Below are positions 44,444 through 52,896 of a DNA stretch of 64,000 nucleotides, piece after piece (position 1 is the first letter of the stretch; each line of letters starts with the position of its first letter). This stretch comes from Verrucomicrobiota bacterium (GTDB lineage: Bacteria; Verrucomicrobiota; Verrucomicrobiia; Opitutales; UBA2995). Where the stretch lies: assembly GCA_027622555.1 (NCBI GenBank), contig JAQBYJ010000006.1, forward strand, positions 35,184 through 99,183. Reading direction: 5' to 3'. The notes beneath the pieces are model-generated. The model searched no databases and had not been told where the DNA came from. It saw only the letters and a program-made list of their open reading frames with translations. Made by a program: the position numbers and the translations under genes.

Positions 44444-45325
44444 ATGAAAGAATCCATGCCTCGTAGAAAAGCACTTCAAACCATGGCCACGGGAGTAGCT
44501 GCGGTTGCAGCAACCAACGCTATTTCCAATTCCGCTTCAGCCGCCCACCACAAGAGTGGGTTGAAAGGAAATATCAACCACGCGGTGTGCAAATGGTGTT
44601 ATAAAGGCATTGAGCTCGACCCGTTCTGCAAGGCAGCCAAGGAGATGGGCATCGTGGGTATCGACCTGATCAATGTTGAAGACTTCCCCACTCTGAAAAA
44701 ACACGGCCTGGCTTGTTCCATGGTTTCCGGAGTTCCGGGTGGCATCAAGAAAGGTCTGAATCGCGTGGAAAATCATGATGCAATCATCGGGTTTTTTGAG
44801 ACCGTGAGTCCTAAAGTTGCTGCCGCTGGTTACAAAAGTATCATTTGTTTCTCTGGTAACCATGAAGGCATGAGCGAAGAAGAAGGAATCAAAAACTGCG
44901 CCAGAGGACTTAAACAAATCGTGCCTATCGCCAAAAAACATGGAGTTAAAATCGTAATGGAGCTGTTGAATTCCAAAGTTAATCACGAGGACTACATGTG
45001 CGATAATTCCATCTGGGGAGTAAAACTGTGCGACACGGTAGGATCGGATGAATTCAAGCTGCTATATGATATTTACCATATGCAAATCATGGAAGGCGAC
45101 GTTATCGCAACCATACGCAAAAACCGGGAGTACTATTCACACTACCACACCGGTGGAGTACCCGGTCGTCATGAAATCGATAAAACCCAGGAGCTCTACT
45201 ACCCGGCGATTATGGAAGCTATTGTGGAAACAGGCTACCAGGGTTACGTCGCCCAAGAATTTATTCCAGCCGGTCCGGACCCACTCACCTCTCTGAAGCA
45301 GGCCGTTCAGATCTGCGATGTGTAG
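44444..45325 (+). CDS. TIM-barrel isomerase (hydroxypyruvate isomerase-like), exported
   Basis: A 293-residue protein. The N-terminus (M-P-R-R-K-A-L-Q-T-M then an alanine-rich stretch to S-A-S-A) looks like a Tat signal. The rest is an AP endonuclease 2-type TIM barrel. Candidate metal ligands are Glu in V-M-E-L-L-N, the D-I-Y-H-M-Q pair and the C-terminal A-Q-E-F. The V-P-G-R-H-E motif is typical of the hydroxypyruvate isomerase family. In Verrucomicrobia such secreted isomerases are common among sugar-handling genes; the substrate is unknown. Confidence 0.82.
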   Translation: MKESMPRRKALQTMATGVAAVAATNAISNSASAAHHKSGLKGNINHAVCKWCYKGIELDPFCKAAKEMGIVGIDLINVEDFPTLKKHGLACSMVSGVPGGIKKGLNRVENHDAIIGFFETVSPKVAAAGYKSIICFSGNHEGMSEEEGIKNCARGLKQIVPIAKKHGVKIVMELLNSKVNHEDYMCDNSIWGVKLCDTVGSDEFKLLYDIYHMQIMEGDVIATIRKNREYYSHYHTGGVPGRHEIDKTQELYYPAIMEAIVETGYQGYVAQEFIPAGPDPLTSLKQAVQICDV

Positions 45326-45344
45326 GAGTCATTTCAACTCGCCG

Positions 45345-46190
45345 CTACTGAACACGCTGGGAAGGATCAATTCCACAGATGACCCGGACCCGGACCCGGA
45401 GCTTGGTTAAAAAGGTGGTCAAGGTTCCCGAATAAAATCGAAAATCGTTCCATTTCCGAACAGTGCTCCATTCACACATTGGATCCACGTCACGGACTCC
45501 TCTGGTTTCCTGAATACGTTTCCACGTAGCAATTCGCTCGGAACGCTCCTGCAATTTATTGATTTCGCGATCACCTTTGAATTCATCGAAAGTGTTTACC
45601 ACGACGACTGCATCCACAACAGCGGCTTTGGTCTTCGAATTGCCGATCAAAGTCTGCATATACCAATGGTCGATGCCCCACCCGACCAATTGAGGATCAA
45701 ATACGGATAAAAACTCTATGAGTTTATCGGTGCGAAAGAGCGGACAAGTAATTTCCACAAAGTTTGTATACCGCAGAAATGAGAACAGCTTGGCACGGGT
45801 AAGGCGATGACTCCATTTCCCATACTGACTAAATGCAGGTTGAAGAATATCCAGGTCGAATTCGAAGAGTACCCTAAAAAGAAATGATATCTCCCGAGCG
45901 GAAATCTCCAAATCGTCGTCCATGGTGAAGATCGCATCATACTTTTTAAAAATCTCAGGCCAGGTTTTATTGGCATGGTACAAATTGGGAAACTTCCCAC
46001 CCTTCCTCTCATTGTAATAATCGGCCAATTCACTGAGCCCGGTTTTTTCATCGGCATAAGAAGTTATCCACAGGTCAAAATGCTTGGCGCCCTTTACCCA
46101 CGAATGACATTTTGAATGTAGACCGGCCGAAGTATAAACAAGGAACTTACTAGACGGTTTTACAAGCTGTTTGAGAAGATCCTCAGACAT
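45345..46190 (-). CDS. DUF707-type glycosyltransferase-like protein
   Basis: A 281-residue protein. A D-D-D-L-E-I segment near residue 90 resembles the D-x-D motif of glycosyltransferases. The L-Q-P-A-F-S block near 117, followed by an S/T-R stretch and V-E-I-T-C-P-L-F, fits DUF707. The C-terminal part holds a G-W-G-I-D-H-W segment that is common to GT-A fold enzymes (metal or acceptor site). It could add sugars to a surface polymer. It begins 15 bases after the cytochrome c gene end. Confidence 0.65.
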   Translation of the reverse strand: MSEDLLKQLVKPSSKFLVYTSAGLHSKCHSWVKGAKHFDLWITSYADEKTGLSELADYYNERKGGKFPNLYHANKTWPEIFKKYDAIFTMDDDLEISAREISFLFRVLFEFDLDILQPAFSQYGKWSHRLTRAKLFSFLRYTNFVEITCPLFRTDKLIEFLSVFDPQLVGWGIDHWYMQTLIGNSKTKAAVVDAVVVVNTFDEFKGDREINKLQERSERIATWKRIQETRGVRDVDPMCEWSTVRKWNDFRFYSGTLTTFLTKLRVRVRVICGIDPSQRVQ

Positions 46191-46205
46191 AAAGTCAGAT
46201 AGAAC

Positions 46206-48008
46206 TTATTCAGTCCGGTGTTCTGTGTGACAAGACTTACAATTTACGGCTTCCTTGTAACGTGCACCAGCCTCATCTCCACCAGACAGAATAAGCTCAT
46301 TGGTCGACTCAACCAATTCAGACATTCTCTTCTTCCAATCCTCAGCCGAACCTTTCGGTGGAGTAAGCTCCATGATGGCCTGGTATTGTTTCAGCATGAC
46401 AAGCAAAGCGTCTTTTTCGGCCAAGCCCTCCTGGGCTTGGACAGCCAGAGAATTTTTCCCTTTGTGAAATTCGATCATGACATCCGAAATGGACACTCCG
46501 GGTTCCTCAACTGTTGTGACCACCGGTGCATCTTGCTCCTCAAAGTCAAAGGCCGAAACTATATCGACCTCCAAACTGTCACGCCGCTTTTCCAGGGCCT
46601 GAATCTGTAAACGCATTTTATCAGACTCAACCGCGGCGAAAATAGACTTGTGAAGGGAGACAACGGCCTCCTTGGTCACCGCCGTTTCCCAGAAAAAAAC
46701 CTTCTTAAGGTTCTTCAATTGTCGGAGATGCTCCACTGAAGCATCTGTAATGTTCGTTCCATATAGGTTAATATACTCCAGTTGATACAAGTTCACCAGG
46801 TGAGCGATGCCGGCATCAGTGACTGCGGTATTGTTCAGGTGAAGGTGCGTCAGATTAGTCATCTGCCCGATTGCTTCAAGACTGACATCCGTTATACTCG
46901 ATCGACTGAGGTTCAATTCGACCAGGTTGGGTTTTAAAGAAAGTAGTGAGGCGATATCTTCGTCCATCGCCTGATTCGAGCGAACACCTACCCGATTATC
47001 CTCCTGAGCCAATAAATACACGCTCAAGGAAGGATGGCTCTCCAGGCTCTCCATCGCGAGAGTTATTTCATCGAGTGCCAGGAATTCCAATACATCGACC
47101 TTGAGAAAGTGGACCGCTATTTCGGGCGTCACCTCCAGCTCTTTGAGCGTGGCAGTAGCACTGGCTCCTTGATCAATCCACCAGCTAACCAAACTTACGA
47201 TCTCGTCACTAGGTTGCGGTTTTCCATCGGGAGGCATGTGCTCCTCATTATCAGGAAGTAAATGGATGCGATGGATCAATGAGCTCGCCTCACTATCTCC
47301 CGGGACAAGTGCATCTCCATTTACTCCACCAGCCATCAACATTTCAAAGCTGTCCAAACGAAATTCGCCCTTGATCTTCTCCGAACTGTGGCACTGAAAA
47401 CAGTAGTCTTCAAAAATGGGTTGAATGTGGGAAATATAAACAGAGGTGTTTTCTGTGATTTCTACAACCGGCACTTCCTTGGCAAAGGGACTGTATTGAG
47501 TTAAGTAATCGGAGCCGTGCGTTAAAGAGCCCCCTTTGTGGCCAGTTATGGTTATCGCAATAATAGTAAGAACCAGAGTGGCGATATAGGGAATAGGAAT
47601 TTTTCCGGGCCCCGCTTCGCGATCGCCAACCGTCCAATCGAGAACCAGAAGGAAACCTGCGGTTAAAATACCCGCCCATTTGTGATAATAAATAGCCGAT
47701 CCATCGTAGCCACCTTCCCAGGAAAGAAATACCCCAAACAAGGCCGAAAACGCCGTAGCAATAAATGATGCTCTAAGTAAAAAACGAATTTTCTCCGGAG
47801 CCCGCGAAACCGGTTGGAAAAATAAATATAGCTCCAACAAAACAACACCTGCAAAGATTCCGATTGGCAGGTGGAGCAATACCGGGTGAAACCGTCCCAA
47901 AAAACGCACCCAGTTCGAAGTGATATTCACGGAACTCGCATCTATAAGTGACAGAATAACGAGAATTAACAGGACAATGATACCGATCAACTTGGGGAAA
48001 ACTTTCAT
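46206..48008 (-). CDS. Planctomycete-type cytochrome c membrane protein with leucine-rich repeats
   Basis: A 600-residue protein. The N-terminal part has five or so membrane helices, including the H-P-V-L-L-H-L-P-I-G block of DUF2231-like domains. A cytochrome c domain (PSCyt1 type) follows with C-F-Q-C-H near residue 206 and the H-M-P-P-D-G-K-P-Q segment that supplies the Met ligand. Leucine-rich repeats come next (T-N-L-T-H-L-H-L-N-N-T-A-V and similar). A second heme motif, C-K-S-C-H, lies ten residues from the end. This combination is found in Planctomycetes and Verrucomicrobia. The role is unknown, presumably an electron-transfer or binding protein on the cell surface. Confidence 0.83.
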   Translation of the reverse strand: MKVFPKLIGIIVLLILVILSLIDASSVNITSNWVRFLGRFHPVLLHLPIGIFAGVVLLELYLFFQPVSRAPEKIRFLLRASFIATAFSALFGVFLSWEGGYDGSAIYYHKWAGILTAGFLLVLDWTVGDREAGPGKIPIPYIATLVLTIIAITITGHKGGSLTHGSDYLTQYSPFAKEVPVVEITENTSVYISHIQPIFEDYCFQCHSSEKIKGEFRLDSFEMLMAGGVNGDALVPGDSEASSLIHRIHLLPDNEEHMPPDGKPQPSDEIVSLVSWWIDQGASATATLKELEVTPEIAVHFLKVDVLEFLALDEITLAMESLESHPSLSVYLLAQEDNRVGVRSNQAMDEDIASLLSLKPNLVELNLSRSSITDVSLEAIGQMTNLTHLHLNNTAVTDAGIAHLVNLYQLEYINLYGTNITDASVEHLRQLKNLKKVFFWETAVTKEAVVSLHKSIFAAVESDKMRLQIQALEKRRDSLEVDIVSAFDFEEQDAPVVTTVEEPGVSISDVMIEFHKGKNSLAVQAQEGLAEKDALLVMLKQYQAIMELTPPKGSAEDWKKRMSELVESTNELILSGGDEAGARYKEAVNCKSCHTEHRTE

Positions 48009-48197
48009 GGGCGCTCTTGGAGAATTACGAAACGCGATAACACTTTCGGCCTAACAAGCCTTCGTCAATTCTTCCTTGGCAATTTTTTTTAAAAAAATCA
48101 GGAGCGGTGAAAATGGCTCCAATTCCTGGTTCCTTAAGGAGTTTCACTCACGGTACATCTTGGAGCATCGTCTTAGAAACTGTCTGAAAAGTTGATT

Positions 48198-48571
48198 TCA
48201 TGTAAAAGTTAATAGCATTCTCTTAGCCATAGAGATGTAGATAAAACTCTCGGAATGATCGAATCGTTTTTCGTAAACAAGAGCCAACCTTCTGGAGTTA
48301 CCCAGCCAAGCGAAGGGCCTTTCTACAATGCATCGTTTGGGTAATATTTTGAAAGATGAGGTAGGCTGATTTCGTTTTACGATGTCGAGGTGGATGCGGC
48401 GATATCTCTGGAGGTTTGCCACTCAAGAGCGATGGATATTATCGGACAATTCATAAGCTCTATATCCAAGGGCAGTCTTCTCTCGATGGATCTACCGGCT
48501 TGGCCTGCGGTCAAGATCGCGCCCATGGAAGTGATACGAGTGGAATAATGCAAAGGCTGTTCCAAGCTCAC
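48198..48571 (-). pseudogene. IS5-family transposase remnant
   Basis: The C-terminal part reads I-L-P-K-R-C-I-V-E-R-P-F-A-W-L-G, then R-R-L-A-L-V-Y-E-K. This is the end of an IS5-type transposase (family pattern P-R-R-W-V-V-E-R-T-F-A-W-L). The upstream stretch, in another frame, holds I-L-T-A-G-Q-A-G, also typical of the family. The N-terminal domain, the DDE aspartates and the terminal inverted repeats were not found. The element is dead. Confidence 0.7.
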
Positions 48572-48606
48572 TGAGCGACAAGACCGGAACAGAAGAAAGG
48601 CAAAAT

Positions 48607-49029
48607 TTAAGAAAGCAGTTCTACTGATAATCCTTCGTACGCTTTGAATCCTTTATCAAAGGTAACCATTTTCAGACGCGCCGTGCAGGCAAATGCTGCG
48701 AGATAAGCATCGTTCCAGATCCTAGGAGAATATCTCCTCCCCTTTGAAAAGCTACGCCAAACCAACTCCATATCAGGAGGCTCGTCTATGAACTCTATCC
48801 GCTCATCACTGAGAAAACTATCGTATTTGCTCCATGCTTGAACATGAGTCAGGGGAGAAGAAACGACTCGTGGATTCGTCGCCAATCTGAGAAACCCCTG
48901 CTGGGTCATGCTACAAAATAAACAGGAAGTGGCATCCAAATCTTTCATCCACTGCCAAGCGGAATCAGAGTGTGGATGGTTTTTAAAATTTAAAGCCAGC
49001 CAGAAATTTACATCAGCCAAGTAACGCAC
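48607..49029 (-). CDS. PIN-domain toxin (VapC-like)
   Basis: A 140-residue PIN protein. Visible acidic residues are D6 in L-A-D-V-N-F-W, D near 106 in W-N-D-A-Y-L-A-A-F-A and D near 123 in V-T-F-D-K-G-F. A conserved T-Q-Q-G-F-L-R block lies near 41. It overlaps the upstream antitoxin gene by 17 bases, the normal toxin-antitoxin coupling. Confidence 0.84.
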   Translation of the reverse strand: MRYLADVNFWLALNFKNHPHSDSAWQWMKDLDATSCLFCSMTQQGFLRLATNPRVVSSPLTHVQAWSKYDSFLSDERIEFIDEPPDMELVWRSFSKGRRYSPRIWNDAYLAAFACTARLKMVTFDKGFKAYEGLSVELLS

Positions 49030-49255
49030 GATCGTCCTCTTCCAAAACTTTGCTTAGTCCTTCGCTGTCATATATCAGCAGCTCTTCATTTACACACAAC
49101 GGACCCTTGAGTCGCTTCTTGGGCTCCGCGTCTCCCTTTTTCAAATCTTTGCGGAGAGTATTTACAAGATAGCTCTTAAAGGTTTCTCCCTTCACGGCTG
49201 CCTTAGCTTTCGCCTGCCGATAAACACTATCGGGAATATCTACCGTCGTTCTCAT
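49013..49255 (-). CDS. Ribbon-helix-helix-type antitoxin
   Basis: An 80-residue protein starting M-R-T-T-V-D-I-P-D-S-V-Y-R, the beta-strand and helix of a ribbon-helix-helix DNA-binding domain. The Lys-rich middle and acidic end (L-E-E-D-D-R-A) fit an antitoxin. The start at 49255 was chosen by that N-terminus; 49264 is a second option. The palindrome at 49265-49284 directly upstream should be its operator. Confidence 0.8.
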   Translation of the reverse strand: MRTTVDIPDSVYRQAKAKAAVKGETFKSYLVNTLRKDLKKGDAEPKKRLKGPLCVNEELLIYDSEGLSKVLEEDDRALLG

Positions 49256-49264
49256 GTTAAACAT

Positions 49265-49284
49265 AAAAGCATATTTATGCTTTT
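49265..49284. promoter_or_regulatory. Palindromic operator of the ribbon-helix-helix antitoxin
   Basis: AAAAGCATA at 49265-49273 is matched by TATGCTTTT at 49276-49284, a perfect 9-bp inverted repeat with a two-base centre. It lies 9 bases before the antitoxin ATG, which is the usual place for TA autoregulation. The half-site core GCATA resembles the core of the AbiE-like palindromes at 22.8 and 23.2 kb, perhaps by chance. Confidence 0.55.
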
Positions 49285-49409
49285 TGTAAAGACTGGTTTT
49301 CCAACAAAAAAACCTTCCAACTGGAAAGGCTTGGGAGCGTGGCCGGAACAATCATCAATACCCACTATACTGACTCGCCTTTATTTGAGGCCTCAAACTA
49401 TAAGTGGGC

Positions 49410-50066
49410 ATGGCACCAAGCGTAAAGAATCCCAAAGCATTTCTCTTTGCCCATGTTCTTACGGGAATGTGGCTTCTCCTAAGCCCAGTTAGTCAAATCA
49501 GCGCAAGCGCTCAGCCTTCGGATAAGGCCGAAACATCGAAATCCAGTCGCCCCAATATCGTGATCTTCCTTTCCGACGACATGGGCTGGGAACAAGCGGG
49601 ATACAATGGAAGCAAAGAGGACCCCACCCCGGCCATAGACAGTATTGCTCGGGACGGAGTGAAGCTGACTCAGTTTTACGTGCAACCGGTGTGCTCGCCT
49701 ACCAGGGCCTGCTTGATGACCGGTCGTTATGACTGGAAGAACGGTATGGAGCTTCGACCGACCGCAACCTCACAGCATGGCATGTTATCGGACGAACGAA
49801 CTTTGGCCGAGGGGATTCGCGAAGCCGGGTACGCCACCTGGATGGTGGGCAAATGGCATTTGGGTGAATGGCAGCACCATCATCTACCCAACCAGCGTGG
49901 CTTCGATCATCACTATGGACATTACAGTGCTCTCATCGATTCGTTCACTCACGCACGCGGAGACGTAAGTGAACCCGTCGGAATCATCCCCGGCTACCCG
50001 GTAACCGTCTACGGCGAAAAAGAAGAAGCGCGCTATGGCAAACTGGTTCGCGAACTGTTCGAATAA
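49410..50066 (+). pseudogene. Type I sulfatase, truncated
   Basis: A 218-residue product versus 450 or more for the family. The signal peptide ends near residue 34. The N-terminal metal ligands D56 and D57 (S-D-D-M-G-W), the formylglycine motif C95-S-P-T-R, and the G-K-W-H-L-G segment are intact. Family similarity stops after the D-S-F-T-H-A-R segment. The last 35 residues (ending R-Y-G-K-L-V-R-E-L-F-E) look like the tail of another protein or of the same gene after an internal deletion. The C-terminal metal ligands are missing, so activity is unlikely. Confidence 0.75.
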
Positions 50067-50106
50067 TAGTAAACAGCGGTGAAAACCCACAAAAGAACAA
50101 CCGCGC

Positions 50107-51381
50107 TTAGTCGATGATCCGTTTGTCTCTGACGGCAATCCGTTCCATGATTTCCAAGCAGCGTGGTCGGCGACGGTTTTCCGCCTTGAGCTTGGCGATG
50201 TATTCCTCCCACTCCATTTCTTTTCCCTGTTCCAACAGCAAATCCCGGATCTCGCGGATGTGCGGCACGGCCGCTTCGTAACCGCGCACATTGATTTGGT
50301 TTATCTGCCCCTGGGCCAACGCCTTCCAAATGCTGATAGCCCGGTCAGGGAATTTCCGCCGAATCGCATAGGCGACCCGCGCATCCGAAAGAGCCGCACC
50401 ATAGCTGCGTCTGTCGTCCCGCCGGTTTTCCGCATCGTACCACTTGATTACCTCATCGGGTTTCTTTTCCCGGATGGCGATGTCCAGGAGAACGTCGAAC
50501 CGGGGTTGTCCGCGCCGAAAACCACGGTCGCGCTGCGGGGCTTCGGGCGGCGGGAGGGGCCAGACCGTTCCAGAGGCGACTGATTTCCCCGCCGGAGGTG
50601 CTTCCTCTCCTGTTTCCAGGAACCACCGGGCCAGGGCGGCCACCGGTTTTCCTAGCTTCAGTTTGCGGGCGGTCTTTATCAAACCAAAGTACCTGGATTC
50701 GGTGGGCCCGCTGAAAAACTCGTCGCCCAGCGAAGCAGCCAGAGCCATTAGGTCGCCGGTCTGTTCGTAGATTTCCTCAAGCTTACCAAAAAGGGCACCC
50801 CCATGTTGCTTAGGCTGGCCGACACACCAACGAATGCCTTCCAGGCAATGGTGCTTTGCATCATCCCAGTGCTTCACGAAGATCAAGTGCTCCACCAAGC
50901 GGGTCCAGCTTCCGTTGATCTGGGCTTCCGCGACATATAGGTCGAGTAGGTCATCCTCACGATCGGCGAATTCAAGAGCCACGGCAACCCATCGACTGAG
51001 TTGGTCCCGGGCATATTTGCGGGAAAACGAATCTTCATCGGAGCTGGGGCGGGGCAGCTTGTTCAAGCGCTTTCGATAGGCATCAGCCACGGCGGACCAG
51101 TCCTTTTTCTTCCCGAGCTGTTTCAAGGAATCGGGATGAATGGCGTCACAAAGTCCGTTGCTGTCTTCGAGATGCAAGTCGATGGCCCAACTCAATTGCT
51201 CGACCACCGTCAAGGAGGATTCGGGCATGGCCCGGACCATGTCGAGAAACAGGTCGACTAGTTCGTCCTTTGACTTGATGCCCAGGAATTCCTTCAAAGT
51301 CGCGCCGTCCTTATCCGCCCGAACGACCACAGGATCGGGATCCTCCCAGGTCAATTTTTCAAACTTATCCGGCTTACTCAT
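50107..51381 (-). CDS. Helical-repeat protein resembling the C-terminus of SWIM zinc-finger proteins
   Basis: A 424-residue cytosolic protein made of helical, TPR-like hairpins. The C-terminal third (V-A-Y-A-I-R-R-K-F-P-D-R-A-I-S-I-W, then the I-R-D-L-L-L-E-Q-G segment) resembles the helical tail of SWIM zinc-finger proteins. No SWIM C-x-C-x-H motif is seen. A Pro/Arg-rich linker lies near residue 270-295. It may be the detached C-terminal half of such a protein. The function is unknown. Confidence 0.5.
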   Translation of the reverse strand: MSKPDKFEKLTWEDPDPVVVRADKDGATLKEFLGIKSKDELVDLFLDMVRAMPESSLTVVEQLSWAIDLHLEDSNGLCDAIHPDSLKQLGKKKDWSAVADAYRKRLNKLPRPSSDEDSFSRKYARDQLSRWVAVALEFADREDDLLDLYVAEAQINGSWTRLVEHLIFVKHWDDAKHHCLEGIRWCVGQPKQHGGALFGKLEEIYEQTGDLMALAASLGDEFFSGPTESRYFGLIKTARKLKLGKPVAALARWFLETGEEAPPAGKSVASGTVWPLPPPEAPQRDRGFRRGQPRFDVLLDIAIREKKPDEVIKWYDAENRRDDRRSYGAALSDARVAYAIRRKFPDRAISIWKALAQGQINQINVRGYEAAVPHIREIRDLLLEQGKEMEWEEYIAKLKAENRRRPRCLEIMERIAVRDKRIID

Positions 51382-51402
51382 GCCGTTTCTCTCCGGTTGA
51401 TT

Positions 51403-51764
51403 TTAGCTTTCGCATCCTACAATAAGGATGCAAATCGCGCGGTCGCCCAACGCAAGCCTGCGCTGCAGGGTTTTCCCGTATTCCAACACCGCGCAAACTA
51501 GCAAGCCGCTTCCGTGGTTAAATGAAGCATTCACCAATCCAAGTTCTTTTTGCAGGAAAGATTTTACGGCATCGAGATCCCGGTGGCATGCCCCGACAAA
51601 ATCACGAACCAGATTCTTATCCATCGGTGAAGGACTCTTTTTTCGACCGGAGGCTTTTCCTGAGCCTGGGCCTTTGCTGAAATGAGCGAGTAGCCGATTA
51701 CTGAGAAGGTGGCAGCAGTTCCGAGTTTAATTGCTTCTCTGCGGGAGGAACAGAGTATTTTCAT
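51403..51764 (-). pseudogene. Tat-exported ankyrin-family protein, broken
   Basis: The first frame (from 51764) has a Tat-like signal, S-R-R-E-A-I-K-L-G-T-A-A-T-F-S, followed by A-Q-E-K-P-P-V-E-K. The continuation V-R-D-F-V-G-A-C-H-R-D-L-D-A-V, L-G-L-V-N-A-S is in another frame. Adding one A to the run of six near 51640 joins the two. The sequence then diverges from the family and ends without any ankyrin repeats. Either a sequencing slip plus truncation, or a real relic. Confidence 0.6.
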
Positions 51765-51943
51765 GTAACGGATTTATCAGAATTAAGACGCCATACTGGT
51801 TACACCCCGAAACGCAGAAGAGCGCAGTAAAAACTGTGTCCCAAAAATTCTTAAAATGTGCCGTATAAATAAAGCCGCGGCGAAATTAAAATCATCACTT
51901 AAGATTTGCCAGATCCCCTCTGGATCACGCATCTTTTCCACCT

Positions 51944-52891
51944 ATGTTAAGAATCACTTCTCTTCTCACCCTACTCGTCTCTTTCACCACAAGCATCATG
52001 GCGGTCGACAGAATCAAGGTCATGCACCTGACCGGACAATCGAACAAATATCATAGCTGGAAAGGCACTGCCGGTGCCATTAACCAACACCTGAAAAGCG
52101 CAGGGATGTTCGATGTCGACGTGGTTACTTCCCCCGCACTGGGGGAAGACATGAGTAAGTTCGCTCCGAAATTCAGTGACTACGATGTGGTCGTTTTATG
52201 CTACGACGGTGCTGATTGGGCAGAGTCCACCCAAAAGGAATTCGTCAAATACATCAAAAGCGGCGGCGGCCTTGTGAGCGTTCACGGAACGAACAACTCG
52301 TTCGCCTACTGGCCGGAATTCAACGATATGATCGGCGTCGGCGGCTGGGGTGGCCCCACTCTTTACGATCCCCCACTCTACCAGGGCCAGCCGGACAAAC
52401 AAGCCAACCGCAACGAAACCTGGGGACCCCGTATCTATTGGGATGGCTGCGGAGCTGTGCATGACACGTCTCCCGGAGGCGCCAAGCACCCACAAAAACA
52501 TGATTTCCTCATCACCGTTCGCAACGCAGACCACCCCATCATGCGCGGCCTACCCGAGATGTGGCTGCAATCCCACGACGAAATTTACTCCGACCTGCGT
52601 GGACCCGCCCAAAACATGACTATCTTGGCCACGGCTTATGCGAATCAAAAACTGAAAAACGCTTCTCCTCATAACGAGCCGATGCTCTTTACCATATCCT
52701 ACGGGAAAGGTCGTGTGTTCCAAACCACCCTGGGTCATGTCGGAGCTGCAGAGGACGCCACCGTTCTGTCGGTTCGCAACGTCGGGTTCATCACCACACT
52801 CCAACGCGGAGTTGAATGGGCTGCCACCGGCGAAGTTACCCAAGCCGTTCCGGAAGATTTCCCGACGGCTTACGAAACCAGCATCCGGTAG
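51944..52891 (+). CDS. ThuA-like domain protein, secreted
   Basis: A 315-residue protein with a signal peptide (about residues 1-20) and a ThuA (class I glutamine amidotransferase-like) domain: H-L-T-G-Q-S-N-K-Y-H-S-W near 29, G-G-G-L-V-S-V-H-G-T near 107, D-H-P-I-M-R-G-L near 195, and the G-K-G-R-V-F-Q-T-T-L-G-H block near 252. ThuA proteins act in trehalose or other sugar metabolism, probably on ketosugars. It is convergent with the P450 gene, 5 bases apart. Confidence 0.88.
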   Translation: MLRITSLLTLLVSFTTSIMAVDRIKVMHLTGQSNKYHSWKGTAGAINQHLKSAGMFDVDVVTSPALGEDMSKFAPKFSDYDVVVLCYDGADWAESTQKEFVKYIKSGGGLVSVHGTNNSFAYWPEFNDMIGVGGWGGPTLYDPPLYQGQPDKQANRNETWGPRIYWDGCGAVHDTSPGGAKHPQKHDFLITVRNADHPIMRGLPEMWLQSHDEIYSDLRGPAQNMTILATAYANQKLKNASPHNEPMLFTISYGKGRVFQTTLGHVGAAEDATVLSVRNVGFITTLQRGVEWAATGEVTQAVPEDFPTAYETSIR

Positions 52892-52896
52892 CCGAG

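Noticed and set aside
48200..48600. Active IS5 element
   Set aside because: Only the C-terminal part of the transposase in two frames is present; no DDE residues and no terminal inverted repeats were found.
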